Source: Bacteroidetes bacterium GWF2_41_31 (GTDB lineage: Bacteria; Bacteroidota; Bacteroidia; Bacteroidales; F082). Taken from it: a stretch of 64,000 nucleotides of DNA. Numbering within the stretch: the first letter of the stretch is position 1; the number at the start of each line of letters is the position of its first letter. This document shows positions 16,953-25,874 of this stretch, in pieces. The stretch spans positions 1-64,000 of the forward strand of contig MEOL01000028.1 in NCBI GenBank assembly GCA_001769215.1, read 5' to 3'. Below the pieces are notes generated by a model. That model saw only the letters and a list, made by a program, of their open reading frames with translations. It was not told the origin of the DNA and did not search any database. Position numbers and translations under genes: made by a program.

Positions 16953-17252
16953 TCAAATGCCTTCAATATCATCATTAAGAAATTTCCATGAAGGATTTAT
17001 AGTATTAATGAGGAATTCTTTCTTTCTCCTTCGCCAACGTTTAATTTGCTTTTCTCTTTCAATGGCCTCATCAATAAATGTATAGTGTTCATAATAAATA
17101 AGGTACTTACAGTTGTACTTTTTTGTGAATCCTTCATTATATCCTGTATAATGTTCATAAATACGCCTTTCTAAATCATTTGTAACACCAGTATATAACA
17201 CTGTTTTGGTAAAGTTAGTCATTATGTAAACAAAATAATTGTGGTCAGTCAT
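16953..17252 (-). CDS. Single-domain GIY-YIG nuclease family protein
   Basis: A 99-residue protein made only of a GIY-YIG domain. It begins MTDHNYFVYIMTN and has YTGVTNDLERRIYEH (the second Tyr-x-Gly part and the catalytic Arg) near residues 20-35, then EAIEREKQIKRWRRRKKEFLI with the conserved Glu near 63-70. Such stand-alone proteins of the UvrC/Slx1-like URI group cut or nick DNA, but their roles in Bacteroidota are unknown. It is bracketed on both sides by copies of one dispersed repeat, unlike its neighbours, and is slightly richer in A and T. It may be a mobile or repeat-associated nuclease. Confidence 0.85.
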   Translation of the reverse strand: MTDHNYFVYIMTNFTKTVLYTGVTNDLERRIYEHYTGYNEGFTKKYNCKYLIYYEHYTFIDEAIEREKQIKRWRRRKKEFLINTINPSWKFLNDDIEGI

Positions 17253-17284
17253 AAGATGGTAAATTTAATAAAAAACGAAGACAG

Positions 17285-17376
17285 ATTCCTCTGTTCGCTC
17301 CTGGCGTCCGCTCAATCGGAATGACAAAGAGGGTCTGTTCGCTCCTGGCGTCCGCTCAATCGGAATGACAAAAGGA
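17285..17376. repeat. Dispersed repeat block, right of the GIY-YIG gene
   Basis: Two more tandem plus-orientation copies of the unit found left of the gene: 17285-17329 (starting GATTCCTCTGTTCGC, like the copy at 16751) and 17334-17376. Spacing between the cores is about 44 nt. The copy at 17285 is nearly identical to the one at 16751 over about 45 nt. Confidence 0.85.
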
Positions 17377-17432
17377 GAATGAAATTAATCATTCCTTAAT
17401 TTCCATAATCTGGAAACACTTTAAATAATTAC

Positions 17433-17440
17433 TACTTTTG
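17433..17440 (+). promoter_or_regulatory. TAnnTTTG promoter box for the PD40 lipoprotein
   Basis: TACTTTTG followed by CAC, 28 nt before the ATG at 17469. It restarts transcription after the repeat block. Confidence 0.55.
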
Positions 17441-17468
17441 CACTTCCACCAATAACAACTATTATTTT

Positions 17469-18587
17469 ATGAAAAAACTACTCGGATTATCACTAATCTT
17501 TACAGTTACTTACCTGCTTTCATCGTGTGTGAACAATGGGGGTGAAAAACATCAGCAAAATGAACAAACAGTAAAAGCACCTGACACTACCACACATTAT
17601 CCACAAGAAATTCACCTCGCTAATATCAGACAGCTTACCAATGGTGGCGACAACGCGGAAGCTTATTTTAGCTTCAATGATTCGATGATTACTTTTCAGG
17701 CAAAAGTGCCGGCATGGGGCAGCGAATGTGATCAGATTTATTATTTTCCATTTACCGATGGCGATATGAAAACCCAAATGCCAAATATGCTTAGTGAAAA
17801 TTTGGGAAGGACAACATGTTCGTACTTTATGCCGGGCGACACTTCTGTGTTATATGCATCCACACGTTCGGGAAGCGATTCTTGTCCTCCTGAACCTGAG
17901 AAACGGACCGATGGAAAATACGTTTGGCCGGTATATGCCGACTTTGACATTTATGTGGCGAATCTTAAAGGAGAAGTTATCGACACCCTGATCAGCGGAC
18001 CCGGGTATGATGCGGAAGCCACGGTTTCACCAAACGGGGACAAAATAGTTTTTACGTCTCTGCGAAGTGGTGATTTGGAGCTTTTCGTCTGCGACATCGA
18101 CGGCTCAAATATTAATCAAATAACTTTTGGTTTAGGATATGATGGCGGGGCTTTCTTCTCTCCTGATGGTTCCAAACTGGTTTTTCGGTCATCACGCCCC
18201 GAAACAGAGGAAGACATAAAAGTCTACAAAGACCTACTCGCACAAGGCCTCGTGATGCCAACCAATATGGAAATATACACTTGTAATATTGACGGTTCCA
18301 ACCTGGAACAAATCACTCATCTGGGAAAGGCAAACTGGGCACCATTTTTTCATCCTTCAGGAAAGAAAATCATCTTCAGCTCAAACCATGCCGGTAAAAG
18401 AGGATATGAGTTTAACCTCTATATGATTAATATAGATGGAACGGGGTTGGAACGCATCACCTTTGATGAGATTTTTGATGCCTTCCCTATGTTTTCATAT
18501 GATGGAAAAAAGCTTGTTTTTGCCTCGAACAGAAACAATGGCGGTACACATAACACCAATTTGTTTATCGCTGATTGGATCGATTAA
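17469..18587 (+). CDS. Lipoprotein with TolB-like PD40 beta-propeller repeats
   Basis: A 372-residue protein with a lipoprotein signal (LLSSC, cysteine near 20). The rest is a beta propeller of PD40/WD40-like blades: AEAYFSFNDSMITFQA, AEATVSPNGDKIVFTS, GGAFFSPDGSKLVFRSSRP, WAPFFHPSGKKIIFSSN, AFPMFSYDGKKLVFASNR, each followed by an IDGSN-type turn. Such propellers act as binding platforms (TolB) or, with a peptidase domain, in peptide hydrolysis; no peptidase is present. Likely anchored to the outer membrane or the inner-membrane periplasmic face. Partner unknown. Confidence 0.82.
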   Translation: MKKLLGLSLIFTVTYLLSSCVNNGGEKHQQNEQTVKAPDTTTHYPQEIHLANIRQLTNGGDNAEAYFSFNDSMITFQAKVPAWGSECDQIYYFPFTDGDMKTQMPNMLSENLGRTTCSYFMPGDTSVLYASTRSGSDSCPPEPEKRTDGKYVWPVYADFDIYVANLKGEVIDTLISGPGYDAEATVSPNGDKIVFTSLRSGDLELFVCDIDGSNINQITFGLGYDGGAFFSPDGSKLVFRSSRPETEEDIKVYKDLLAQGLVMPTNMEIYTCNIDGSNLEQITHLGKANWAPFFHPSGKKIIFSSNHAGKRGYEFNLYMINIDGTGLERITFDEIFDAFPMFSYDGKKLVFASNRNNGGTHNTNLFIADWID

Positions 18588-18613
18588 GAGTACCGGAAAA
18601 AAATTCGATTTTG

Positions 18614-19123
18614 ATGATACCTGAAAAGAGGGAACCTGTTTTTAAAGCTTTGAGTGAGTTGGGAATTTCCTACGAGCTCTACGAACATCCACCCTTGGAC
18701 AACATTGATATTGCATTGAAATACTGGAAAGACATCGATGCTACCCACTGCAAGAATCTTTTTTTCAGAAATCACAAGGGCAACCAGCATTTTCTGGTAA
18801 TCATTAAAGACACCACACCTTTTGATATTCATGCTCTCGAAAAACTGTTGAAACAGGGTAAGCTGATCTTTGGATCGGAAAAACGACTGGAGAAATATTT
18901 GGGGGTAAAACCGGGATCGGTTTCTCCTTTTGGATTGTTGAACGACCACGATAAACATGTGGTTGTATTTTTGGATGAACAACTAAACCGGAGTAAAAAA
19001 ATTAGTTTTCATCCCAATGACAACACGGCCAGTTTGGTGGTTGCTTTTGCTGACTTTATCAAATTCCTCAATCAGTCTGGAAATAATTTCAGTACCATTG
19101 CCCCGTCGCCGAAAAACGAGTAA
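18614..19123 (+). CDS. YbaK/ProX-type aminoacyl-tRNA deacylase
   Basis: A 169-residue single-domain protein of the YbaK/prolyl-tRNA editing superfamily, which removes wrongly attached amino acids from tRNA(Pro). It shows YELYEHPP near the start, a Lys in HCKNLFFRNHKG (near 50), and GVKPGSVSPFGLLND near 100, where the GxxxGxxSPxG-type loop shapes the active site. Length fits the ProX/PrdX group. The ATG at 18614 was preferred because the frame upstream overlaps the PD40 gene. It is followed by arcA after 9 nt; its stop codon lies in the arcA promoter box. Confidence 0.85.
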   Translation: MIPEKREPVFKALSELGISYELYEHPPLDNIDIALKYWKDIDATHCKNLFFRNHKGNQHFLVIIKDTTPFDIHALEKLLKQGKLIFGSEKRLEKYLGVKPGSVSPFGLLNDHDKHVVVFLDEQLNRSKKISFHPNDNTASLVVAFADFIKFLNQSGNNFSTIAPSPKNE

Positions 19124-19128
19124 TTTTG
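19121..19128 (+). promoter_or_regulatory. TAnnTTTG promoter box for arcA, overlapping a stop codon
   Basis: TAATTTTG begins with the TAA stop of the ProX gene and ends 4 nt before the arcA ATG, predicting a leaderless arcA mRNA. Confidence 0.5.
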
Positions 19129-19132
19129 CCCT

Positions 19133-20398
19133 ATGGAGCCAATCTCGATTAATATACATTCTGAAATAGGTAAGCTCAATGGGGTCATCATACATCTTCC
19201 TGGTCCGGAAGTGGAAAACATGACCCCGGAAAATGCTGCCCGGGCTTTGTACAGCGACATTTTAAACCTGGCCATTGCCTTACCTGAATACAATAACTTT
19301 GTCGGGGTTCTGAAAAAGTACACCCGGGTATTTGAAGTCAATGATTTGCTGAAGGACATACTGAAGAATAGCTACGTAAAAAACGAAATGATTCAGAAAA
19401 TATGTCACCATGAGAAACACGACCAGGACGATGTTTCCATGATGATCAATGAATTAGATGCCGGTATTCTTGCAAAACAACTGATTGAAGGAGTTGAAAT
19501 GCGTAAAGATAACCTGACCCGTTTTCTTGACAACGAGCGGTTCGTGATGCATCCCCTCCCCAATTTTTTCTTTACACGCGACGCCAGTTTTTCGGTGGGC
19601 AATGAAGTGATGATCAGCAGGATGGCCAACGGAGTCCGTGAACGTGAAACCATGATTATGGAGGCCATTTTCAATTATCATCCACTCTTTAAGGCCAACA
19701 CCATCAATCCGGTTTCCTTGTATGACAAAAGCAAAAAAGGCACCATCGAAGGTGGCGATGTATTGGTTGCCCGCGATGACATTTTTATTATCGGTACAGG
19801 CGATCGAACCAGTACACAAGGGGTTGATTCGTTTATCGATCACATGAAGACCAAGCCTGGAGTGCAACATATTATCGTTCAGGAACTTCCCTTTAAGCCA
19901 GAATCGTTTATACATCTCGACATGGTATTTACCTTTCTCGATCAGGACAAATGCATGATTTTTGAGCCATTGATTATCAATGCGTCGCGATATCTAACCA
20001 TTCATATTACGGTGGATGGCGATAAGGTGGTTAATATCAAGGAAGAAAAGAACATCCTGGTAGCCTTACGTTCACTTGGAATGGACCTGGAGCCTATTCT
20101 TTGTGGAGGCAACGATGATCAATTTATCATGGAAAGAGAGCAGTGGCAGAGCGGTGCCAACTTTTTTGCACTTGAACCAGGTAAAGTAATTGGCTATGCA
20201 CGAAATACAAATACCATCATCAATCTAAATAAGCTTGGTTTTGAAGTCGTTAGAGCACGGGATATTGTAAACAACAAATGTAAAATTGAAGATTACAATA
20301 AACTGGTAATCACCATTGAAGGAAACGAGCTATCAAGAGGAGGTGGAGGAGCCAGGTGTATGACCATGCCTGTTTCACGCCAATCGGTTGAATGGTAA
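19133..20398 (+). CDS. arcA: Arginine deiminase
   Basis: Hydrolyses arginine to citrulline and ammonia, first step of the arginine deiminase pathway. The 421-residue protein has FTRDASFSVGN (near residue 145), EGGDVLV (near 208), HLDMVFTFLD with the catalytic His (near 263) and the C-terminal GGGGARCMTMP with the nucleophilic Cys (near 412). Length fits the family. arcB and arcC are not in the window, so energy gain or acid resistance depends on genes elsewhere. A promoter box directly before the ATG suggests leaderless expression. The GT22-like gene follows after 16 nt. Confidence 0.94.
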   Translation: MEPISINIHSEIGKLNGVIIHLPGPEVENMTPENAARALYSDILNLAIALPEYNNFVGVLKKYTRVFEVNDLLKDILKNSYVKNEMIQKICHHEKHDQDDVSMMINELDAGILAKQLIEGVEMRKDNLTRFLDNERFVMHPLPNFFFTRDASFSVGNEVMISRMANGVRERETMIMEAIFNYHPLFKANTINPVSLYDKSKKGTIEGGDVLVARDDIFIIGTGDRTSTQGVDSFIDHMKTKPGVQHIIVQELPFKPESFIHLDMVFTFLDQDKCMIFEPLIINASRYLTIHITVDGDKVVNIKEEKNILVALRSLGMDLEPILCGGNDDQFIMEREQWQSGANFFALEPGKVIGYARNTNTIINLNKLGFEVVRARDIVNNKCKIEDYNKLVITIEGNELSRGGGGARCMTMPVSRQSVEW

Positions 20399-20414
20399 CT
20401 AATCAATTTTTATA

Positions 20415-21959
20415 GTGATAAATCAACTCAATACCTGGTATCAACAACATCCTTTAAAAGCCATCCTCTGGGTTGGGTTTTTTTTTAGGTTGCTGGCTGT
20501 ATATTTTGCTAAAGGTTATGGTTGGCACGATGATCAGTTCCTTGTGGTCGAAATTGCCCAATCGTGGGTGGACGGTATCGATTTCTATGGTTGGCTGCCT
20601 TCTGACAATGGAACCAACGAACCCGAAGGATTTAGTTTTTTTTATGTAGGGATCCATTATATACTTCTGTGGACGATGAAGTGGTTAGGGATGATAAATC
20701 CTGAGACTAAAATGTTGTTTATCCGACTGTTTCATGCACTTTGGTCGATGTTGATTGTTTATTTTGGCTATCAAATCACCCTCTTGTTAAGTTCAGTGAG
20801 AGAAGCCAAAATTGTGGCCTGGTTGTTGGCTATCTTCTGGATTTTTCCGTTTATCAGCGTTCGGAATCTGGTTGAATACGTGAGCATTCCTTTTTTGATG
20901 GCAGGTTTGTGGATGGTGGTCAAGGCAGGAAAAAAAGATCTGCGTTTCTCATGGTGGTTCCTGGCGGGTATTGTTTTAGGCCTTGCTTTTAATGTACGTT
21001 TTCAAACACTCATTATTACAGGGGGAATCGGACTGGCACTGTTATTTCAGAAACAGTGGAAGCAAACTATTTTCATGGCATTGGGCGTGCTTTCTTCCAT
21101 GGTGGTTGTACAGGGAGTTCTGGATTATTCGGTCTGGGGAATACCTTTTGTTCAGGTGATAGGCTATGTTGATTACAATATGCATCATGCCGCTGACTAT
21201 GTGGTTAGTCCATGGTACACTTATTTGCTTTTTCTTTCCGGAATTCTGATTCCACCTGTGAGTTTATTTCTCCTGTTCGGATACTTTCGCAACTGGCGGC
21301 GATTACTCATCATATTTTTACCCATCCTGATATTTTTAATATTTCACTCCTATTACCCAAACAAACAGGAGCGTTTTGTTGTGACCATCATTCCATTTCT
21401 GATGATTTCTGGAGTAATAGGCTGGATGCAATTGCAACAAGCCTGGCAAAATAATAAAGCAATAGCGCGTTGGATAAAACGATCGTGGATATTTTTCTGG
21501 ATAATTAATTTTATTTTACTGATACCGGTTACGTTGATGTATTCAAAAAAAGCCAGAGTCGAAAGCATGATCTATCTTTCGCAATATTCAGAATTACAGC
21601 ACTTTTTAATTGAAGACGTCAACCAAAGTGTACTTAGGTTTCCTCCTCAATACTATCTAAACCACTGGATTAGATACGATACTTTTATGCGTGAAGATAG
21701 TTTGTCGGCCTATGCACGAGAACTTCAACACGGAAGTGCAGTACCGGATTTTGTGTTGTTCTACCAACCCGATCACCTGGAATCCAGAATCAAGACCATG
21801 CAAACACTCTTCCCTGATCTTGTTTATGAAACTACCATTGAACCCGGATTCATGGACGAGGTACTCTTCTGGCTCAATCCCATCAACGACAACCAGATCA
21901 TTACTATATACCGGAACAACGCCACCATTTCGAAATCAACACCATCCCCACATGATTAA
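20415..21959 (+). CDS. Membrane glycosyltransferase, Alg9/GT22 mannosyltransferase-like
   Basis: A 514-residue polytopic membrane protein with about 9-11 hydrophobic helices. The first luminal-type loop carries WHDDQFLVVE (near 36), the acidic motif that binds dolichol/polyprenyl-phosphate sugar in GT-C enzymes, and the loop before a late helix carries YPNKQERFVV (near 315), matching the HKEERF signature of the GT22 (Alg9-like mannosyltransferase) group. Likely adds a sugar to a lipid-linked or envelope glycan on the periplasmic face. Starts with GTG at 20415 and overlaps ligA by 8 nt, so the two are coupled; the functions look unrelated. Confidence 0.75.
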   Translation: MINQLNTWYQQHPLKAILWVGFFFRLLAVYFAKGYGWHDDQFLVVEIAQSWVDGIDFYGWLPSDNGTNEPEGFSFFYVGIHYILLWTMKWLGMINPETKMLFIRLFHALWSMLIVYFGYQITLLLSSVREAKIVAWLLAIFWIFPFISVRNLVEYVSIPFLMAGLWMVVKAGKKDLRFSWWFLAGIVLGLAFNVRFQTLIITGGIGLALLFQKQWKQTIFMALGVLSSMVVVQGVLDYSVWGIPFVQVIGYVDYNMHHAADYVVSPWYTYLLFLSGILIPPVSLFLLFGYFRNWRRLLIIFLPILIFLIFHSYYPNKQERFVVTIIPFLMISGVIGWMQLQQAWQNNKAIARWIKRSWIFFWIINFILLIPVTLMYSKKARVESMIYLSQYSELQHFLIEDVNQSVLRFPPQYYLNHWIRYDTFMREDSLSAYARELQHGSAVPDFVLFYQPDHLESRIKTMQTLFPDLVYETTIEPGFMDEVLFWLNPINDNQIITIYRNNATISKSTPSPHD

Positions 21960-24000
21960 GGAAGAAGCTGAAAACCGGGTCAGGGTACTGGTGCAAAAAT
22001 TAAACCAATACAACTTCGAGTACTATAACTTGTCGAGTCCAACAATCAGTGACTTTGAATTCGATCAGTTGTTAAAAGAACTCGAGACGTTAGAGAAAGA
22101 ATTTCCAGAATTTATAAGGGATGATTCACCGACTTTGCGTGTAGGTGGTGAACCAACCAAGGATTTTGCATCCGTAGTTCATCGGTATCCAATGCTTTCA
22201 TTGTCAAACACTTATTCTGAATCTGAAATTAGAGAGTTTGATGCGCGTGTAAGAAAGACTGTGGGAGAAACAGTAGAATATGTTTGCGAATTAAAGTTCG
22301 ATGGTCTTTCCATAGGCCTGACCTACGAGAATGGCGTGCTGAAACAGGCAGTTACCCGTGGTGATGGTGTTCAGGGCGATGATGTTACCAACAACGTACG
22401 CACGATAAAAACCATCCCATTAAGGCTGCAAAAGGATGCACACGGCATTTTTGAAATTCGCGGGGAGATTATCATGACCCTTTCCGGGTTCAGAACCCTG
22501 AATGCTGACCGTGAAGAAGTTGGTGATGCCCCTTTTGCCAACCCAAGAAACGCGGCAGCAGGTTCTATAAAAATGCAAGATCCCATTCAGGTAGCTCAGC
22601 GTCCCCTCGATTGTTTTCTCTATTACCTTCCCGGTTCTTTGCCATATATTACCACACATTACCAGGGACTTCGATATGCCAAAACGCTCGGACTCAAGAT
22701 TTCGGACGACACCACGATTTGTACCAGCCTTACTGAAATATTTGATTTCATAAATAAGTGGGACACTGCACGTGAGCACCTGGATTATGAAACGGATGGA
22801 ATTGTGATCAAGGTTAACAGTTTGACACAACAGAAACAGCTGGGTTTTACTGCCAAAAATCCGCGTTGGGCCATCGCCTTTAAATTCAAAACTGAGCGGG
22901 TGGAGACTCCCCTTCTCTCCATCGATTATCAGGTAGGGCGTACCGGAGCCATTACGCCTGTTGCCAACCTACGTCCCATCCAACTTGGAGGAACAGTAGT
23001 AAAACGGGCAAGTCTGCACAACGCCGATATCATCCAAAACCTGGATGTTCGCCTGGGTGATTTTGTTTATGTAGAAAAAGGAGGCGAGATTATCCCGAAA
23101 ATTATCGGTGTGAACCTCGAAAAACGTCCACCATCGGCAACTTCTGTTCAGTTTATCAGCCATTGCCCCGAATGTGGAAGCCTCTTGAGAAAAAACGAAG
23201 GTGAATCTGCACATTTTTGCCCCAATGAAGACCATTGTCCTCCACAGATTAAAGGTAAGTTAGAGCACTTTATTTCGCGCAAAGCCATGAACATTGATAG
23301 CCTGGGCGAAGGGAAAATAGAGTTGTTGTGGGAATCGGGTCTGGTGAAGGACCCTGCTGATCTTTACGATTTAACCTACGATCAATTGTTCGGACTAACG
23401 AAAGTTATACCTGCCGAAGGGGTAAAATCAGAGAAAAAAGCATCTTTTAGGGAGAAAACGGCTGAAAACATCGTCCATGGTGTCGCCCAATCGAAAGTTA
23501 TTCCATTTCAAAAAGTATTGTTTGCCTTGGGCATTCGGTTTGTTGGTGAAACCGTTGCAAAAAAATTGGCAAACCATTTTCAAAACATCGACAACCTGCA
23601 AAAGGCCCGCTTTGACGACCTGGTTGCCATCGAAGATATAGGAGAACGAATTGCTGACTCGGTGTTAACTTGGTTTTCCCGGACTGAACACATCGAATTA
23701 ATCGAGCGACTGAGAAAACACGGGTTACAGTTTGAATCCATGAACCGGTTGGACGTGATATCGGAAAAATTGTCGGGAAAAACATTCGTGGTAAGCGGCG
23801 TTTTTAATCACTTTTCGCGTGAAGAAATCAAACAACTAATTGAAAAACATGGCGGTAAAAACCTGGGATCAATCAGTTCTCAGACCCATTACCTGATCGC
23901 TGGAGAAAAAATGGGACCCGCCAAGAAAGCCAAGGCGGAAAAACTGGGCATCCCTATTATAACTGAAGACCAGTTCGAGGAAATGATCTCATCAAACTGA
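21952..24000 (+). CDS. ligA: NAD-dependent DNA ligase
   Basis: Seals nicks in replication and repair using NAD. The 682-residue protein has the family order: domain Ia (YNFEYYNLSSPTISDFEFDQLL), adenylation domain with the active Lys in CELKFDGLSIGL (near 120), OB fold, a Cys4 zinc finger (CPECGS then CPN and C, near 410-430), helix-hairpin-helix repeats (for example FALGIRFVGETVAKKL) and a C-terminal BRCT (FVVSGVFNHFSREEIKQLIEKHGG style). All expected parts are intact. The ATG at 21952 overlaps the end of the glycosyltransferase gene; longer frames upstream read that gene out of frame. Confidence 0.96.
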   Translation: MIKEEAENRVRVLVQKLNQYNFEYYNLSSPTISDFEFDQLLKELETLEKEFPEFIRDDSPTLRVGGEPTKDFASVVHRYPMLSLSNTYSESEIREFDARVRKTVGETVEYVCELKFDGLSIGLTYENGVLKQAVTRGDGVQGDDVTNNVRTIKTIPLRLQKDAHGIFEIRGEIIMTLSGFRTLNADREEVGDAPFANPRNAAAGSIKMQDPIQVAQRPLDCFLYYLPGSLPYITTHYQGLRYAKTLGLKISDDTTICTSLTEIFDFINKWDTAREHLDYETDGIVIKVNSLTQQKQLGFTAKNPRWAIAFKFKTERVETPLLSIDYQVGRTGAITPVANLRPIQLGGTVVKRASLHNADIIQNLDVRLGDFVYVEKGGEIIPKIIGVNLEKRPPSATSVQFISHCPECGSLLRKNEGESAHFCPNEDHCPPQIKGKLEHFISRKAMNIDSLGEGKIELLWESGLVKDPADLYDLTYDQLFGLTKVIPAEGVKSEKKASFREKTAENIVHGVAQSKVIPFQKVLFALGIRFVGETVAKKLANHFQNIDNLQKARFDDLVAIEDIGERIADSVLTWFSRTEHIELIERLRKHGLQFESMNRLDVISEKLSGKTFVVSGVFNHFSREEIKQLIEKHGGKNLGSISSQTHYLIAGEKMGPAKKAKAEKLGIPIITEDQFEEMISSN

Positions 24001-24042
24001 TCTTCAATACGGGATAAGTCGACCAATTAATCGGTTGTCAAT

Positions 24043-25035
24043 CTACTTGATCGGATAGTAAATGTCAGTTTCCCATTTCGATTCATCAGGTTCTGACATG
24101 GAATCGATTACATAAACTTCCCAAACAAAATCACCGGTTTCGATTCCAAAATCGCTTATGTATTCTCCAATAGCCTCATGAGTAGCACCCGTATCATGTC
24201 CGCCAACATGTTTTGCGAAAACAGCTTTTGTTGCCGGCAATTCAAAATACTCTACCACACCCTTTCCCTGAACCTCGGTGGCAACAGGTATAGCGGCACG
24301 CAAGTGAATGACTCCATCAGGATCCCAGTTGTAATAAACAGCATATGGTATACCAGCAACATCTATCTTTTTGGCCTTCATATATTCCATAATGAGTCCA
24401 TAGTTCTTACCAAGCAATTCGCCAATATTATCAACGGTGGCAGCATCCATAATTGACAAGGATGGAACGCTTTCGACATCCACCAGGGTAATATCCGCAG
24501 GAACCGGAAGTGCTTCACAATACTCTTTCAGTGTTTTCAATCCACTTGTCATAAATGGTTTCATCATGGTTTTAGCCATCAAACCCATATAACGCCCCAT
24601 GGGATAATCAAGATCGATGAGGGTGGTGGTCCAGGTTACTTCAACAACTTCATCTTGTGGTTCAAAAAACCATTCATCGATAGCGGCACCTTGTTCAGGT
24701 TTAAAGAGCAGATCGCTTTTGATATAAGTATATGGGGTGCTCACTGCGATAACCAGAGAACCATCTCCCATGGTTTTGCTTTGCCAGCTCATGGTTGAGC
24801 CAACACCTTTTTCAGGGCCGGAATATTCGGTAGTCATGGCTGTATCAGCCTTGTGAAAGGGTGACCAATTGTCCCAATTCTGAAGAGTATTTACCTGGTT
24901 AAATAGGGTAGCGGATTTTGCCTTTATCATCACGTGTTCGGAAATAGTGACCTGATTGGCCAAAAATAAGGGAACAATAAGGAAAATGGCAAGCAGAATG
25001 ATGAGGATAACACCAATAATTTTTAATGCTTTCAT
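24043..25035 (-). CDS. SRPBCC-GyrI-like fusion protein with N-terminal membrane anchor
   Basis: A 330-residue protein of two fused ligand-binding folds. Residues 5-27 form a membrane anchor or uncleaved signal. Residues about 30-170 resemble the polyketide cyclase/SRPBCC fold (WDNWSPFHKADT, EWFFEPQDEVVEVTW). Residues about 180-330 match GyrI-like effector-binding domains (VPSLSIMDAATV, FAKHVGGHDTGATHEAIGEYI, WEVYVID near the end). The combination suggests binding of a hydrophobic small molecule or protection against a toxin, but no ligand is known. It has its own promoter box and is convergent with ligA. Confidence 0.75.
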   Translation of the reverse strand: MKALKIIGVILIILLAIFLIVPLFLANQVTISEHVMIKAKSATLFNQVNTLQNWDNWSPFHKADTAMTTEYSGPEKGVGSTMSWQSKTMGDGSLVIAVSTPYTYIKSDLLFKPEQGAAIDEWFFEPQDEVVEVTWTTTLIDLDYPMGRYMGLMAKTMMKPFMTSGLKTLKEYCEALPVPADITLVDVESVPSLSIMDAATVDNIGELLGKNYGLIMEYMKAKKIDVAGIPYAVYYNWDPDGVIHLRAAIPVATEVQGKGVVEYFELPATKAVFAKHVGGHDTGATHEAIGEYISDFGIETGDFVWEVYVIDSMSEPDESKWETDIYYPIK

Positions 25036-25058
25036 AGGTTTAATTGTTTAGTGATGAT

Positions 25059-25066
25059 CAAAAATA
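25059..25066 (-). promoter_or_regulatory. TAnnTTTG promoter box for the SRPBCC-GyrI gene
   Basis: The minus strand reads TATTTTTG 23 nt before the ATG at 25035, at the end of the barrel gene downstream. Confidence 0.5.
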
Positions 25067-25121
25067 GTAACATTTTTTAAATATCAACAAAACCTATGAA
25101 AATTAAGTCGTTAATAATGAG

Positions 25122-25829
25122 TTAAAACGATAACCCCACACCGGCGTTTACCATGATAACACCCAGGTGCTCATTTGTCACAACCGGAACTTTATTCTTT
25201 GTAAATTCAAAATTGAGATTTGATCCAATATAGGAGACCATTACATGCACACCCAGTTTTTCAGTAATTTTTATACGACCTCCAAAAGCAGAATAAAAAG
25301 CGAACTTTACCTGTGTATCTGATGTTTCTACAATACGCGATGGTCCGTAAATCGTAACTAAATTGATGGTTGCACCGGGTTTGTGCACACCTCTCAACCC
25401 GCTCATCATTTTAAAAACAAAGGAGAACTGCTCGCTTACGGGAAGGTCGAACCTGAAACCAACTGCACCTGAAAAATCATGAAACGAACCCACTGTAGCC
25501 GCTGCTGAGATGTTGTTAATAGTATCTGTATGAAAATAAGCATCTGCTAATTTATTCGTGTTAACTCCGTGAATGTTATAATTCAGGTTGAACTCCATCG
25601 CCACGTGCTTCGAATAAAAATAAGCCACACTTCCCCCCGCATTAAAACCTGTTTTGGCATAATGAGCGGACTCAATTCCATTTTGATCGCCAAAGTTAAA
25701 AAATGGAATTGCTACACCTACATTTACCTCAACAAGCCCCCTGTCAAAATAATAATATTGCCCTTTTACATTTCCGGCCAGCACAACCAAGCACAAAAAC
25801 AATGAATACTTAATCAGGATTCTTTTCAT
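25122..25829 (-). CDS. Outer-membrane beta-barrel protein
   Basis: A 235-residue protein with a signal peptide (MKRILIKYSLFLCLVVLAGN, cut after VKGQ). The mature part is a series of amphipathic strands with Gly and aromatic girdle residues (VEVNVGVAIPFFNFG, FNAGGSVAYFYSKHVAMEFN, AFYSAFGGRIKI, LGVIMVNAGVGLSF), ending in a terminal strand with Phe as last residue. This is the OMP_b-brl type, similar in style to the small barrel at 2218-2733. Ligand or role unknown. Confidence 0.65.
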   Translation of the reverse strand: MKRILIKYSLFLCLVVLAGNVKGQYYYFDRGLVEVNVGVAIPFFNFGDQNGIESAHYAKTGFNAGGSVAYFYSKHVAMEFNLNYNIHGVNTNKLADAYFHTDTINNISAAATVGSFHDFSGAVGFRFDLPVSEQFSFVFKMMSGLRGVHKPGATINLVTIYGPSRIVETSDTQVKFAFYSAFGGRIKITEKLGVHVMVSYIGSNLNFEFTKNKVPVVTNEHLGVIMVNAGVGLSF

Positions 25830-25874
25830 AGAGATGTTTATTTCTACCGGTTTTACGTTAGTTTTAATAATTAG

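Noticed and set aside
16597-17085. Short overlapping ORFs read through the repeat block
   Set aside because: They translate the repeat units themselves (for example CHSDRSN-type peptides), overlap uvrA or the GIY-YIG gene and are artefacts.
16751-17376. CRISPR array
   Set aside because: The repeats lie in both orientations, their spacing is uneven and there are only about six, with a gene in between and no cas genes. They are dispersed repeats.
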